Source: an uncultured Duncaniella sp. (GTDB lineage: Bacteria; Bacteroidota; Bacteroidia; Bacteroidales; Muribaculaceae). Taken from it: a DNA stretch of 64,000 nucleotides. A program made the position numbers and the translations under genes. Below the pieces are notes generated by a model. The model saw nothing but the letters and a program-made list of their open reading frames with translations. It ran no database searches and was not told the origin of the DNA. Below, in pieces: positions 25,786-33,244 of the stretch (positions within the stretch are counted from its first letter, which is position 1; each line of letters begins with the position of its first letter). Location: positions 124,001 through 188,000 of the forward strand of contig CAJTJG010000001.1 of NCBI GenBank assembly GCA_910576785.1, written 5' to 3'.

Positions 25786-26895
25786 ATGGCAGATAATTCG
25801 CTCTTGGCACGCCTTGAAGGGATTGATGCGAGGTTTGAGGAGGTGAGTACGCTCATCACCGACCCCTCGGTCATTGCCGACATGAAGCGTTATGTCCGTC
25901 TCACAAAGGAATACAAGGATCTTGAGAAGCTGACTGCGGTGACACGACGTTACCGCGAAATGCTTGGCAACATAGCCGAAGCCAAGGCTCTCCTTGAGTC
26001 GGAGGCTGATGCTGAGATGCGTCAGATGGCCAAGGAGGAGCTTGATGAAGCTACAGCCGCCCTGCCCGGAGTGGAGGAGGAGATAAAGCTGCTGCTTATT
26101 CCGGCTGATCCGGAAGACTCAAAAAATGTCGTCCTTGAGATCCGCGGAGGCACAGGCGGCGATGAAGCTGCCATATTTGCCGGAGATCTCTTCAAGATGT
26201 ATTCCAAATACTGCGAGTCCAAAGGGTGGACTGTCGCTGTGACCAGCTTCAGCGAAGGAGCCGCAGGTGGATACAAGGAGATCGTTGTGAGTGTGAGCGG
26301 TGACAATGTGTATGGCACGCTCAAGTATGAAAGCGGAGTCCATCGTGTGCAGCGTGTGCCGGCCACTGAGACTCAAGGTCGTGTGCATACATCGGCTGCT
26401 ACAGTAGCGGTGCTCCCTGAGGCCGAACCGTTTGATGTGGAGATCAACGAGGGCGAGATCAAATGGGATACATTCCGTTCGGGCGGAGCCGGCGGTCAGA
26501 ATGTGAACAAGGTCGAGTCCGGTGTCCGTCTGAGGTATATGTGGCGCAATCCTAACACGGGCGAGACCGAGGAAATTCTCATAGAGTGTACGGAGACCCG
26601 TGATCAGCCCAAAAACAAGGAGCGCGCGCTGAGCCGTCTGCGCACCTTTATCTACGACAAGGAACATCAGAAATATGTCGATGACATAGCATCCCGCCGC
26701 AAGACCATGGTGTCGACCGGCGACAGATCTGCCAAGATCAGGACATACAATTATCCGCAGGGCCGCATCACGGATCATCGCATAAACTATACCATATACA
26801 ATCTGCAGTCTTTCATGGACGGAGATATCCAGGACGTGATAGACCAGCTCACGATAGCCGAGAATGCCGAGAAACTCAAGGCTGCGGAACTTTAG
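25786..26895 (+). CDS. prfA: Peptide chain release factor 1
   Basis: The 369-residue protein has the class I release-factor GGQ loop in SGGAGGQNVNK (GGQ at 236-238) and the RF1-type region after it (SGVRLRYMWRN, then ERALSRLR). It releases finished proteins at UAA and UAG codons. An upstream ATG at 25732 in the same frame is rejected because a TAATTTTG box at 25757-25764 places the transcription start after it; the spacing to the nearest upstream TTTG (25731) is 22, slightly long. pyrF follows 49 bases later. Confidence 0.97.
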   Translation: MADNSLLARLEGIDARFEEVSTLITDPSVIADMKRYVRLTKEYKDLEKLTAVTRRYREMLGNIAEAKALLESEADAEMRQMAKEELDEATAALPGVEEEIKLLLIPADPEDSKNVVLEIRGGTGGDEAAIFAGDLFKMYSKYCESKGWTVAVTSFSEGAAGGYKEIVVSVSGDNVYGTLKYESGVHRVQRVPATETQGRVHTSAATVAVLPEAEPFDVEINEGEIKWDTFRSGGAGGQNVNKVESGVRLRYMWRNPNTGETEEILIECTETRDQPKNKERALSRLRTFIYDKEHQKYVDDIASRRKTMVSTGDRSAKIRTYNYPQGRITDHRINYTIYNLQSFMDGDIQDVIDQLTIAENAEKLKAAEL

Positions 26896-26944
26896 TGGAT
26901 AATAACAATAGAAAGAAATACAAAAAATACAACACACATATCGT

Positions 26945-27775
26945 ATGAACCGCACTGAAATCATCGAGAATATACGCAAGAAGGGTTCATTCCTCTGCGT
27001 GGGACTCGACACGGACATCAAGAAAATCCCGGAACATCTTCGTGGCTGCGAGGATCCTATTTTCGCATTCAACAAGGCAATCATTGATGCCACCGCGCCC
27101 TACTGCGTGGCCTATAAGCCCAATACGGCTTTCTATGAGAGCCTCGGCGTGGAAGGCTGGCAGGCGCTCGCACGTACGGTTGAGTATATCCGTGCCAATT
27201 ATCCCGATCAGTTCATCATAGCCGACGCCAAGCGTGGTGATATAGGCAATACGTCGTCGCTCTACGCACGCGCATTCTTCGAGAATATGGATGTCGATGC
27301 GCTCACCGTGGCTCCATATATGGGCTTCGATAGCGTGAAGCCTTTCATGGATTATGATGGCAAGTGGGTGATACTTCTCGCTCTGACTTCCAACCCTGGT
27401 AGCCGCGACTTCCAGTTTCTCACTGATATGACCGGCACGCGTTTGTTCGAGCAGGTTCTCGAAACCGCCCGCAAATGGGGTGATGCCGAGAAGCTCATGT
27501 TTGTGGTGGGAGCCACGCAGGGAGCCATGTTCTCCGAAGTGCGCCGTGTGGCGCCCGACAATTTCCTCCTCGTGCCCGGTGTCGGTGCTCAGGGGGGGAG
27601 CCTTGAGGAGGTGTGCAAGTGGGGTATGACGCGTGACTGCGGTCTGCTCGTTAACTCCTCGCGCGGCATCATCTACGCATCGTCAGGCGAGGATTTCGCC
27701 GAGGCTGCCGCTGCTGAGGCCCGCAAGCTCCGCGATCATATGACTATACTGCTCTCCACGCATGGCGTGATATAA
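26945..27775 (+). CDS. pyrF: Orotidine 5'-phosphate decarboxylase (type 2)
   Basis: The 276-residue protein has FLCVGLDTDIKKIPEHL at the N-terminus, and the catalytic Asp-Lys-Asp motif in IADAKRGDIGNTS (Lys96). LLVPGVGAQGG and LVNSSRGIIYAS form the phosphate site. It makes UMP in pyrimidine synthesis. Length and motif spacing fit the longer type 2 branch rather than the roughly 230-residue type 1. It lies 49 bases after prfA with no promoter between, so a prfA-pyrF mRNA is likely; a terminator follows. Confidence 0.96.
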   Translation: MNRTEIIENIRKKGSFLCVGLDTDIKKIPEHLRGCEDPIFAFNKAIIDATAPYCVAYKPNTAFYESLGVEGWQALARTVEYIRANYPDQFIIADAKRGDIGNTSSLYARAFFENMDVDALTVAPYMGFDSVKPFMDYDGKWVILLALTSNPGSRDFQFLTDMTGTRLFEQVLETARKWGDAEKLMFVVGATQGAMFSEVRRVAPDNFLLVPGVGAQGGSLEEVCKWGMTRDCGLLVNSSRGIIYASSGEDFAEAAAAEARKLRDHMTILLSTHGVI

Positions 27776-27816
27776 TGCACTGGTCTGTATAGCGTCTTAA
27801 TTTCGATTTACATTAG

Positions 27817-27885
27817 AAAACGGAAGTCGCATAGCGTTGGTTATCAGTGTGATATCCATGCATGGTATGCGGCTTCCGTTTTTCT
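27817..27885 (+). terminator. pyrF terminator
   Basis: Arms AAAACGGAAGTCGCAT (27817-27832) and ATGCGGCTTCCGTTTT (27867-27882) pair with one G-T wobble, followed by TCT. The T-rich right arm acts as the tail. Confidence 0.75.
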
Positions 27886-28000
27886 ATGTCCTGCCTTGGA
27901 TCAGTGTCCCATGGTTGTGGCAGTAGTATTCCGGCTTGGCTGGATTATGGGGCTGCCGTGGCTGGTGCGAGCTTGAAATTATGCCAAAATGGGTTAAATC

Positions 28001-28032
28001 TTTGCATATAAGAGAGTAAAAATGTAATTTTG
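28001..28032 (+). promoter_or_regulatory. Promoter of the pectate-lyase-like gene
   Basis: TTG (28001-28003), 21 bases, TAATTTTG (28025-28032). Leader of about 25 bases. Confidence 0.75.
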
Positions 28033-28060
28033 CACTCTTGAATTATACCAAATCATTATC

Positions 28061-30313
28061 ATGAATAAAATTACCTTTGCAATTCTAACTGTTCTTCTGA
28101 GCCTGTTTTTCCCTCTCGGGATGTCGGCGCAGAGAGAAGCCTTTCCCGGTGCCGAAGGTTATGGACGTATGACTACCGGAGGCCGCGGAGGTGCGGTTTA
28201 CCACGTCACCACCCTTGAGGACAACAATCAGAAGGGCTCGTTCCGCTATGCTGTTAACCAGAAAGGTCCCCGAACCATCGTGTTCGACGTGTCGGGTACC
28301 ATATATCTCACCAGCGAGCTCCGTGTGCGTGAGGGCAATCTCACCATAGCCGGCCAGACAGCCCCGGGTGATGGTATCTGTATCGCAGACTATCCGTTCA
28401 CAATCTCAGCGTCGAACGTGATAGTGCGATTCATGCGTTTCCGTCTCGGCAACCGTCAGGTGGCCTACCATGAGGGCGACGGCCTCGGTGGCATGGACGC
28501 ATCCAATATAATCATTGACCACTGCTCCGTTAGCTGGAGTATCGATGAGTGCCTTTCCGTGTATGGTAGCAAGAATACCACCGTACAGTGGTGTATAGTC
28601 TCCCATTCACTCCAGAATTCCGGCCACTCCAAGGGCGCGCACGGATATGGCGGCAACTGGGGCGGCAGCGGTGCAAGCTATCACCACAACCTCATAGCCA
28701 ACCACTCTTCGCGCACACCCCGCCTCGGTCCGCGCCCCGGCACCCAGAGCGATGAGCGCATGGATATGCGAAACAATGTGATATACAACTATGGTAGCAA
28801 CGGATGCTACGGTGGCGAGGCCATGAATGTCAACATTGTCAACAACTATTACAAGCCCGGCAAGACGAAGAACAATCATAAGTCGCGTATAGCCGGCATT
28901 GGCATCCGCACAATTGACTACTGTCTTGACAAGGGTAAGACTGCCACCAATTATAATAAGGTGGCCGGTACCTCGTATACCGACAAGAATGTGTCCGTCA
29001 AGATCTCAAATGGCGTATACCTCCTGTCAATAGGTGGCAACAACTATCAGATCGACCTCGAGGCCGGTACTATCAACGTGGATGGCACCCAGGTCGATGT
29101 GGCATGGAACGGCTGGAGGCCAACCCTCCACCAGTGGGGTACATTCTACGTAAAGGGCAATGTCAACCCCTCTGATGCGGCAGTTACCGCCGACAACTGG
29201 ACCACCGGTATCTACAGTCAGATATCATCATCAGGCAACGATGGACTCTGGAATGATCAGACAAAGGAGGATATCAAGCTTGATACTCCTATTGACTATG
29301 TGTACACCACCACCCACTCGGCCAACGATGCGTTTGAGAAGGTGCTCGCCTATGCGGGCGCATCTCTCAGCCGTGATGAGTATGACGCCGTAGTGGTTAA
29401 GGACGCTAAGGAAGGCACAGCTTCCTTCACATCCACCGGTATCATTGACAGCCAGGATCAGGTCGTGCTCCCCTCCGGGGCCAAAGGCTGGCCTGTGCTT
29501 GTGTCCACCGACGCTCCTGTCGACACTGACGGCGACGGTATTCCCGATAGCTGGGAGAAGGAAAACGGTCTTGATCCCAACGATGCTTCCGACGGCAACG
29601 CATATGTGAGCGGCTACACCAATCTCGAGCGTTACATGAACTCGCTCGTGGCCGACATCATGGAGAACGGTAACAAGGGCGGCAAGCTTCTCACTGCCAA
29701 TCTCGAGGATACCGATGCTGCTGTAGAGCTGCCTCCCTATGAGGAGCCGGTTGTGACCGACTACGTACTCTCGTCAGAGACATATCTCAAATCCGATCCT
29801 ACCACAACATGGAACTTTGCCGGCGGCATCTCCATCACCAACGCGAATGGCAAGGGTAAGAGCGATGGCAAGAACGGTCATATCAAGTACTCTTCCGGCA
29901 CACAGTTCACCATCCAGATCCCTGAGGGTATGGCTGTAAGTGGCGTGACCTTCTCGGGGTACAACAACTATGCCAACAAGGAGTCTTATCTCTCCGAGGT
30001 CAACGGGGTCGAGCACACTGAGTGCGTATTCCCGGCCAAGAATCCCGACAATGTCATCAAGACATACACTATTGATCTGGCAAGCAGTGTCAGCGACAAA
30101 CTCACATTTACTGTGGGTGGCGACCAGTGCTGTTTCATCATCACTCTCCATGTAGGTAATGCAAGCAGCGGCATAGACGATATCATCACCGATGCTGACA
30201 ATGTGGACGCCGAAGGCGACGGACGCATCTACAACCTCATGGATGTGGAGGTCAAGGAGCCTCTTGCCCCGGGCATATATATCCGTAATGGCAAGAAGAT
30301 ACTTGTGAAGTAA
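28061..30313 (+). CDS. Secreted PL1-like pectate lyase, probable type IX secretion cargo
   Basis: The 750-residue protein has a signal peptide ending GMSAQ (about residue 24). Residues about 28-265 form a right-handed beta-helix of pectate-lyase type, with FPGAEGYGRMTTGGRGG, TIAGQTAPGDGICIADYPF, DGLGGMDASNIIIDHCSVSW and SSRTPRLGPRPG. Residues about 488-508 hold a thrombospondin-type calcium motif, DTDGDGIPDSWEKENGLDPN. The end has the pattern IYNLMDVEVKEPLAPGIYI then RNGKKILVK, resembling the C-terminal signals of type IX secretion cargo. It would cleave pectin-like polygalacturonan at the surface or outside. It has its own promoter and terminator and no SusC/D pair nearby. Confidence 0.87.
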   Translation: MNKITFAILTVLLSLFFPLGMSAQREAFPGAEGYGRMTTGGRGGAVYHVTTLEDNNQKGSFRYAVNQKGPRTIVFDVSGTIYLTSELRVREGNLTIAGQTAPGDGICIADYPFTISASNVIVRFMRFRLGNRQVAYHEGDGLGGMDASNIIIDHCSVSWSIDECLSVYGSKNTTVQWCIVSHSLQNSGHSKGAHGYGGNWGGSGASYHHNLIANHSSRTPRLGPRPGTQSDERMDMRNNVIYNYGSNGCYGGEAMNVNIVNNYYKPGKTKNNHKSRIAGIGIRTIDYCLDKGKTATNYNKVAGTSYTDKNVSVKISNGVYLLSIGGNNYQIDLEAGTINVDGTQVDVAWNGWRPTLHQWGTFYVKGNVNPSDAAVTADNWTTGIYSQISSSGNDGLWNDQTKEDIKLDTPIDYVYTTTHSANDAFEKVLAYAGASLSRDEYDAVVVKDAKEGTASFTSTGIIDSQDQVVLPSGAKGWPVLVSTDAPVDTDGDGIPDSWEKENGLDPNDASDGNAYVSGYTNLERYMNSLVADIMENGNKGGKLLTANLEDTDAAVELPPYEEPVVTDYVLSSETYLKSDPTTTWNFAGGISITNANGKGKSDGKNGHIKYSSGTQFTIQIPEGMAVSGVTFSGYNNYANKESYLSEVNGVEHTECVFPAKNPDNVIKTYTIDLASSVSDKLTFTVGGDQCCFIITLHVGNASSGIDDIITDADNVDAEGDGRIYNLMDVEVKEPLAPGIYIRNGKKILVK

Positions 30314-30355
30314 GCTTCCTCTCCATTTATCACATTTCATAACCCACTTCTGTTG

Positions 30356-30405
30356 AATAATCCCGTGCCGGATCTTATATCCGCCACGGGATTATTATAA
30401 TTTTT
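30356..30405 (+). terminator. Terminator after the pectate-lyase-like gene
   Basis: Arms AATAATCCCGTG (30356-30367) and CACGGGATTATT (30385-30396) with an inner CCGGAT/ATCCG stem, followed by ATAATTTTT. Confidence 0.88.
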
Positions 30406-30438
30406 CGACTGACAAAGCGATAAAAAATCCTGTAAAAG

Positions 30439-30469
30439 TTGTGGAAGTGGCGTGAAATGACTAACTTTG
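30439..30469 (+). promoter_or_regulatory. rpmE2 promoter
   Basis: TTG (30439-30441), 20 bases, TAACTTTG (30462-30469). Leader of about 74 bases. Confidence 0.8.
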
Positions 30470-30546
30470 CACCGCCATTACGAATCTAAGCGCCCTACCA
30501 GCGCATTTTCAAGACACTTTGATAACATAACAATCATTACAGAAAA

Positions 30547-30804
30547 ATGAAAGCAGATATCCATCCTTCCAACTACCGTGAAGTAGTATTCAAGGACATG
30601 TCCAATGACGAGATCTTCATCACTCGTTCCACCGTAGCCTCCAAGGAGACAATCGAAGTGGATGGCGTAACCTATCCCCTCGTAAAACTTGAGATCACCA
30701 GCGCATCTCACCCCTTCTTCACCGGTAAGCAGAAGCTTGTCGATACCGCAGGCCGCGTAGACAAGTTCATGAGCCGCTACGGCAACCGCAACAAGAAGAA
30801 ATAA
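30547..30804 (+). CDS. rpmE2: 50S ribosomal protein bL31, type B
   Basis: The 85-residue protein opens MKADIHPSNYREVVFKDMSN and ends with the family pattern HPFFTGKQKLVDTAGRVDKF. The zinc-binding cysteines of type A bL31 are absent, which marks the zinc-independent type B form. It is a single gene with its own promoter and terminator. Confidence 0.97.
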   Translation: MKADIHPSNYREVVFKDMSNDEIFITRSTVASKETIEVDGVTYPLVKLEITSASHPFFTGKQKLVDTAGRVDKFMSRYGNRNKKK

Positions 30805-30848
30805 TCCGCACATCCCTTCCTAAAGCTGGATTCTATAATATCCGCGAT

Positions 30849-30912
30849 AGCAGGAACATCTTTCGTCAACGGTTTCATTGCAGAAACATGACGGAAGATG
30901 TTCCTGCTTTTT
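30849..30912 (+). terminator. rpmE2 terminator
   Basis: Arms of 20 bases at 30849-30868 (AGCAGGAACATC start) and 30889-30908 (GATGTTCCTGCT end) pair with one mismatch around an A/T-containing loop, followed by TTTT. Confidence 0.9.
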
Positions 30913-31224
30913 GACATGTCGTCAGGAGTCACAATCCGCTGGAAATTTTTTCTGTAAAGTTAGTCTGACAGCTCTGTATGGGTTTAGTGCGATAATGTCG
31001 CGGTAAAAATTTTTTTCATCGCCGACCCTCACTACAATACCCTCAGATATCGAATTAATCAAATTTAACAATCACCTCTTTTGAACTGTTTTAAAACGTG
31101 CCGGAATTTTCATAAATTTGCATAAAACAACACATTTACTGACCCCGGTCCCAACCTGCATAAGTGTCCGGTGCAATGTCAGTTACCACATACTATTATC
31201 GATACCAAAACTTAGTAAAACACA
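30913..31224 (+). promoter_or_regulatory. Gap with possible promoter of the TPR regulator gene
   Basis: This 312-base gap has no supported gene. TAAATTTG at 31113-31120 is a valid -7 box; the only -33 candidate at 19 bases is TTA (31091-31093), so the promoter is tentative. Transcription would begin near 31124, about 100 bases before the GTG start. Confidence 0.45.
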
Positions 31225-32835
31225 GTGTTAACGTCATCAAACACGCTAAAACGGCTCCTCCTCCTCTCAGCTGCGGGTGTCGCTATATTGGTGATTATAT
31301 CGCAGTATGTTGTATCCGGAGTCAAGTCACAGGAGATAAGGCCCCGCAATGAGGTATTGGAGGAACTTGACAAATTGATCTCCCAAGGGGATATCTATGT
31401 CAACCGGCGCCTTGTCAAGGCCGATTCACTGAAAAGGGTCATGAACTCCATACCGGACTCTCATGAGAAGGTTGAACTCGCACTTGAGCTTGCGAAAGTG
31501 CAGAGCGGGGTGTCGTGCGACTCTGCCATAATGACGCTTGACCGTGGTATGGATTTGAGCCTCGAACTCAATGATTCGGTAATGACACAGCGCTTTATCA
31601 TACAGCGTGCTCACGAGTTGTTCTTTTCCGGACAGGTCACCGATGCCCTTCTGGAGATAGATCATGTCACGGCTATGGGCGTAAGGCCTGAGAATAAGGA
31701 ATATTTTCACTCGGTGGCGCGAGTGCTGCTTTACACGATACACACATTCGGCAATTACAGTTCCACAGAGTCGAAGGTGCTCGATCGGGCTGAGTACCAT
31801 GCCCGCCAGCAGATGGAGTGTCTACCTGCCGATACTGTGACATACGATCTGGTGCAGTCCATGATATATCTCGGGCAGAACGACATGCCGCGCATGGCCG
31901 AGACGCTCCACAGGGCCATGCTGAAGTCCACACCTGAAACACCGGGCTATCACATTATAGCTGTGCTCCTCGGTGAGTATTATAAGGAGGTCTCACGGCC
32001 TGAGGAGGCAATATATTACTATGCGCTTGCCGCGATGTCGCAGATCAAGAATGCTGATCTGTTTGAGGTGGCTGTACTTCGTCTGGGAGAATATCTGTAT
32101 TATCTCGGCGATCGCGACCGTGCGTTCAAATACCTCTCCTTCGCGCTTGAGCAGGCTGTGGAGTCGAGCGCCAAGTTCAATCTCATGAGGTTGAGCAACG
32201 CTTTCCTTGATGTGACGCGCGACCAGGATGCGCAGCTTGGCACAAGGATGAATCTTATCACCGGATTCGCGCTTGTTCTGTTTGTGCTTCTGGTGCTGGT
32301 GGGCTGGCTTATGATCAGCAAGAACAGAGAGGTGAAACTGTTGCGCGAGACGGAGCGCCGCCTCGCCAGGGGCAATCTTGCCAAGAATACCTATATATCG
32401 GAGTTTATGAATCTCTGTGCGAGCTATATGGAGAGCCTCGAGGAGTACAATAAACTGTGCAAGCGCAAGATCACAGCCGGCCAGACGGATTCGCTGCTCA
32501 ATTATATAAAATCAGGCTCGGTGCTTGATGAGCAGCGCAAGAAATTCTATGATGTGTTTGACCGTGCGTTCCTGCTGTTGTTCCCCAACTATGTTGAGGA
32601 TGTCAACGCCGTTCTGGCTTCGGACAAGCAGATTGTCACCCCGTCTTCGTCGGTGTTGAACACTGAGCTCCGCATAGCGGCCCTCGGGCGTCTCGGTGTA
32701 GATGATCCGGCCATGATATCGCGTTTCCTCGGAATATCGAACAATACGGTCTATACCTATCGCAACAAACTGAGGAACCGTGCCCTGGACCGAAACACGT
32801 TTGATGACTTCATGAAGCATCTCGGAGAGGTGTGA
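31225..32835 (+). CDS. Membrane-bound TPR / HTH regulator (DUF6377-like)
   Basis: The 536-residue protein uses a GTG start. It has an N-terminal hydrophobic helix (about 10-28), then roughly 300 residues of helical repeats of TPR type in the periplasm, and a second membrane helix (about 345-365, FALVLFVLLVLVGWLMI). A cytoplasmic helical segment follows (RETERRLARGNLAKNTYISE). Near 493-520, PAMISRFLGISNNTVYTYRN reads as a LuxR-like helix-turn-helix. This layout is widespread in Bacteroidota as single-protein sensors linking a periplasmic signal to transcription; ligand and targets are unknown. It is followed by a gene-free region with a candidate small RNA. Confidence 0.85.
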   Translation: MLTSSNTLKRLLLLSAAGVAILVIISQYVVSGVKSQEIRPRNEVLEELDKLISQGDIYVNRRLVKADSLKRVMNSIPDSHEKVELALELAKVQSGVSCDSAIMTLDRGMDLSLELNDSVMTQRFIIQRAHELFFSGQVTDALLEIDHVTAMGVRPENKEYFHSVARVLLYTIHTFGNYSSTESKVLDRAEYHARQQMECLPADTVTYDLVQSMIYLGQNDMPRMAETLHRAMLKSTPETPGYHIIAVLLGEYYKEVSRPEEAIYYYALAAMSQIKNADLFEVAVLRLGEYLYYLGDRDRAFKYLSFALEQAVESSAKFNLMRLSNAFLDVTRDQDAQLGTRMNLITGFALVLFVLLVLVGWLMISKNREVKLLRETERRLARGNLAKNTYISEFMNLCASYMESLEEYNKLCKRKITAGQTDSLLNYIKSGSVLDEQRKKFYDVFDRAFLLLFPNYVEDVNAVLASDKQIVTPSSSVLNTELRIAALGRLGVDDPAMISRFLGISNNTVYTYRNKLRNRALDRNTFDDFMKHLGEV

Positions 32836-32967
32836 TATTATGTTATATGACCTAAAATTAACCCATTTATAATTTAGATCAGATTTAGTACGATAAACGC
32901 TAAATATCAGATTACAAGCCGATTGATATTTAGATTGTGCTTATACATTTTAGATAAAGGCTTGTAG

Positions 32968-33001
32968 GGGTTGTTTCCACCGGAGACAACCCTTAATTTT
33001 G
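32968..33001 (+). promoter_or_regulatory. Inverted repeat overlapping a promoter, or a terminator
   Basis: GGGTTGTTTCC (32968-32978) and GGAGACAACCC (32982-32992) form an 11-base inverted repeat with one mismatch. TTG (32971-32973), 20 bases and TAATTTTG (32994-33001) also make a full promoter, with the repeat filling the spacer like an operator. The same bases could be an intrinsic terminator of the upstream regulator gene, stem then TTAATTTT. Sequence alone does not choose. Confidence 0.55.
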
Positions 33002-33004
33002 TGA

Positions 33005-33225
33005 TGTGAACCGAAGGCGGCATGATCCCAATCAGGTGTCGCGCGGAGATCAGATGAACTGAATACACAACAATATCCATAATATTCGAGATTATATCAC
33101 GGCTAATAGGTAATAAGTAAGGTATGAAAAAATGATTAGTTTTCGTTAGAGAAATTTAAGAAATTCACTACGTTAGATTCTGTAAAAAGAGCGGCCCTCG
33201 GGATGAAGGCCGCTCTGATTTTTTT
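33005..33225 (+). ncRNA. Candidate small RNA of about 220 bases
   Basis: A full promoter match ends at 33001 and an intrinsic terminator ends at 33225, with nothing but very short frames between (the longest ATG frame, at 33022, has 11 codons). A transcript of about 220 bases with no clear protein is therefore possible. No known RNA family was recognised. The call depends on the promoter being real. Confidence 0.4.
33188..33225. terminator. Bidirectional terminator (ligA and candidate sRNA)
   Basis: AGAGCGGCC (33188-33196) and GGCCGCTCT (33208-33216) form a perfect stem. The plus side ends in GATTTTTTT and the minus side in TTTTTAC, so it can stop transcripts from both directions. It lies 20 bases after the ligA stop. 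Confidence 0.9.
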
Positions 33226-33244
33226 GTGGGGGGATGACGGGATG

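Larger units (their letters stand above)
32836..33244. other. Gene-free region after the regulator gene
   Basis: About 410 bases without a supported ORF. It is AT-rich up to about 32960, then carries the inverted repeat and promoter-like sequence at 32968-33001 and the hairpin terminator at 33188-33225, described separately. Confidence 0.6.

Noticed and set aside
26119..27093. 324-codon open frame on the minus strand
   Set aside because: It covers prfA and the start of pyrF in antisense and has no coherent domain.
31164..31352. Short plus-strand frame before the TPR regulator
   Set aside because: It overlaps the regulator gene in another frame and has a composition typical of chance.
32968..33001. 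LexA-type SOS box
   Set aside because: The inverted repeat GGGTTGTNTCC does not match a LexA operator I know, so no regulator is named.
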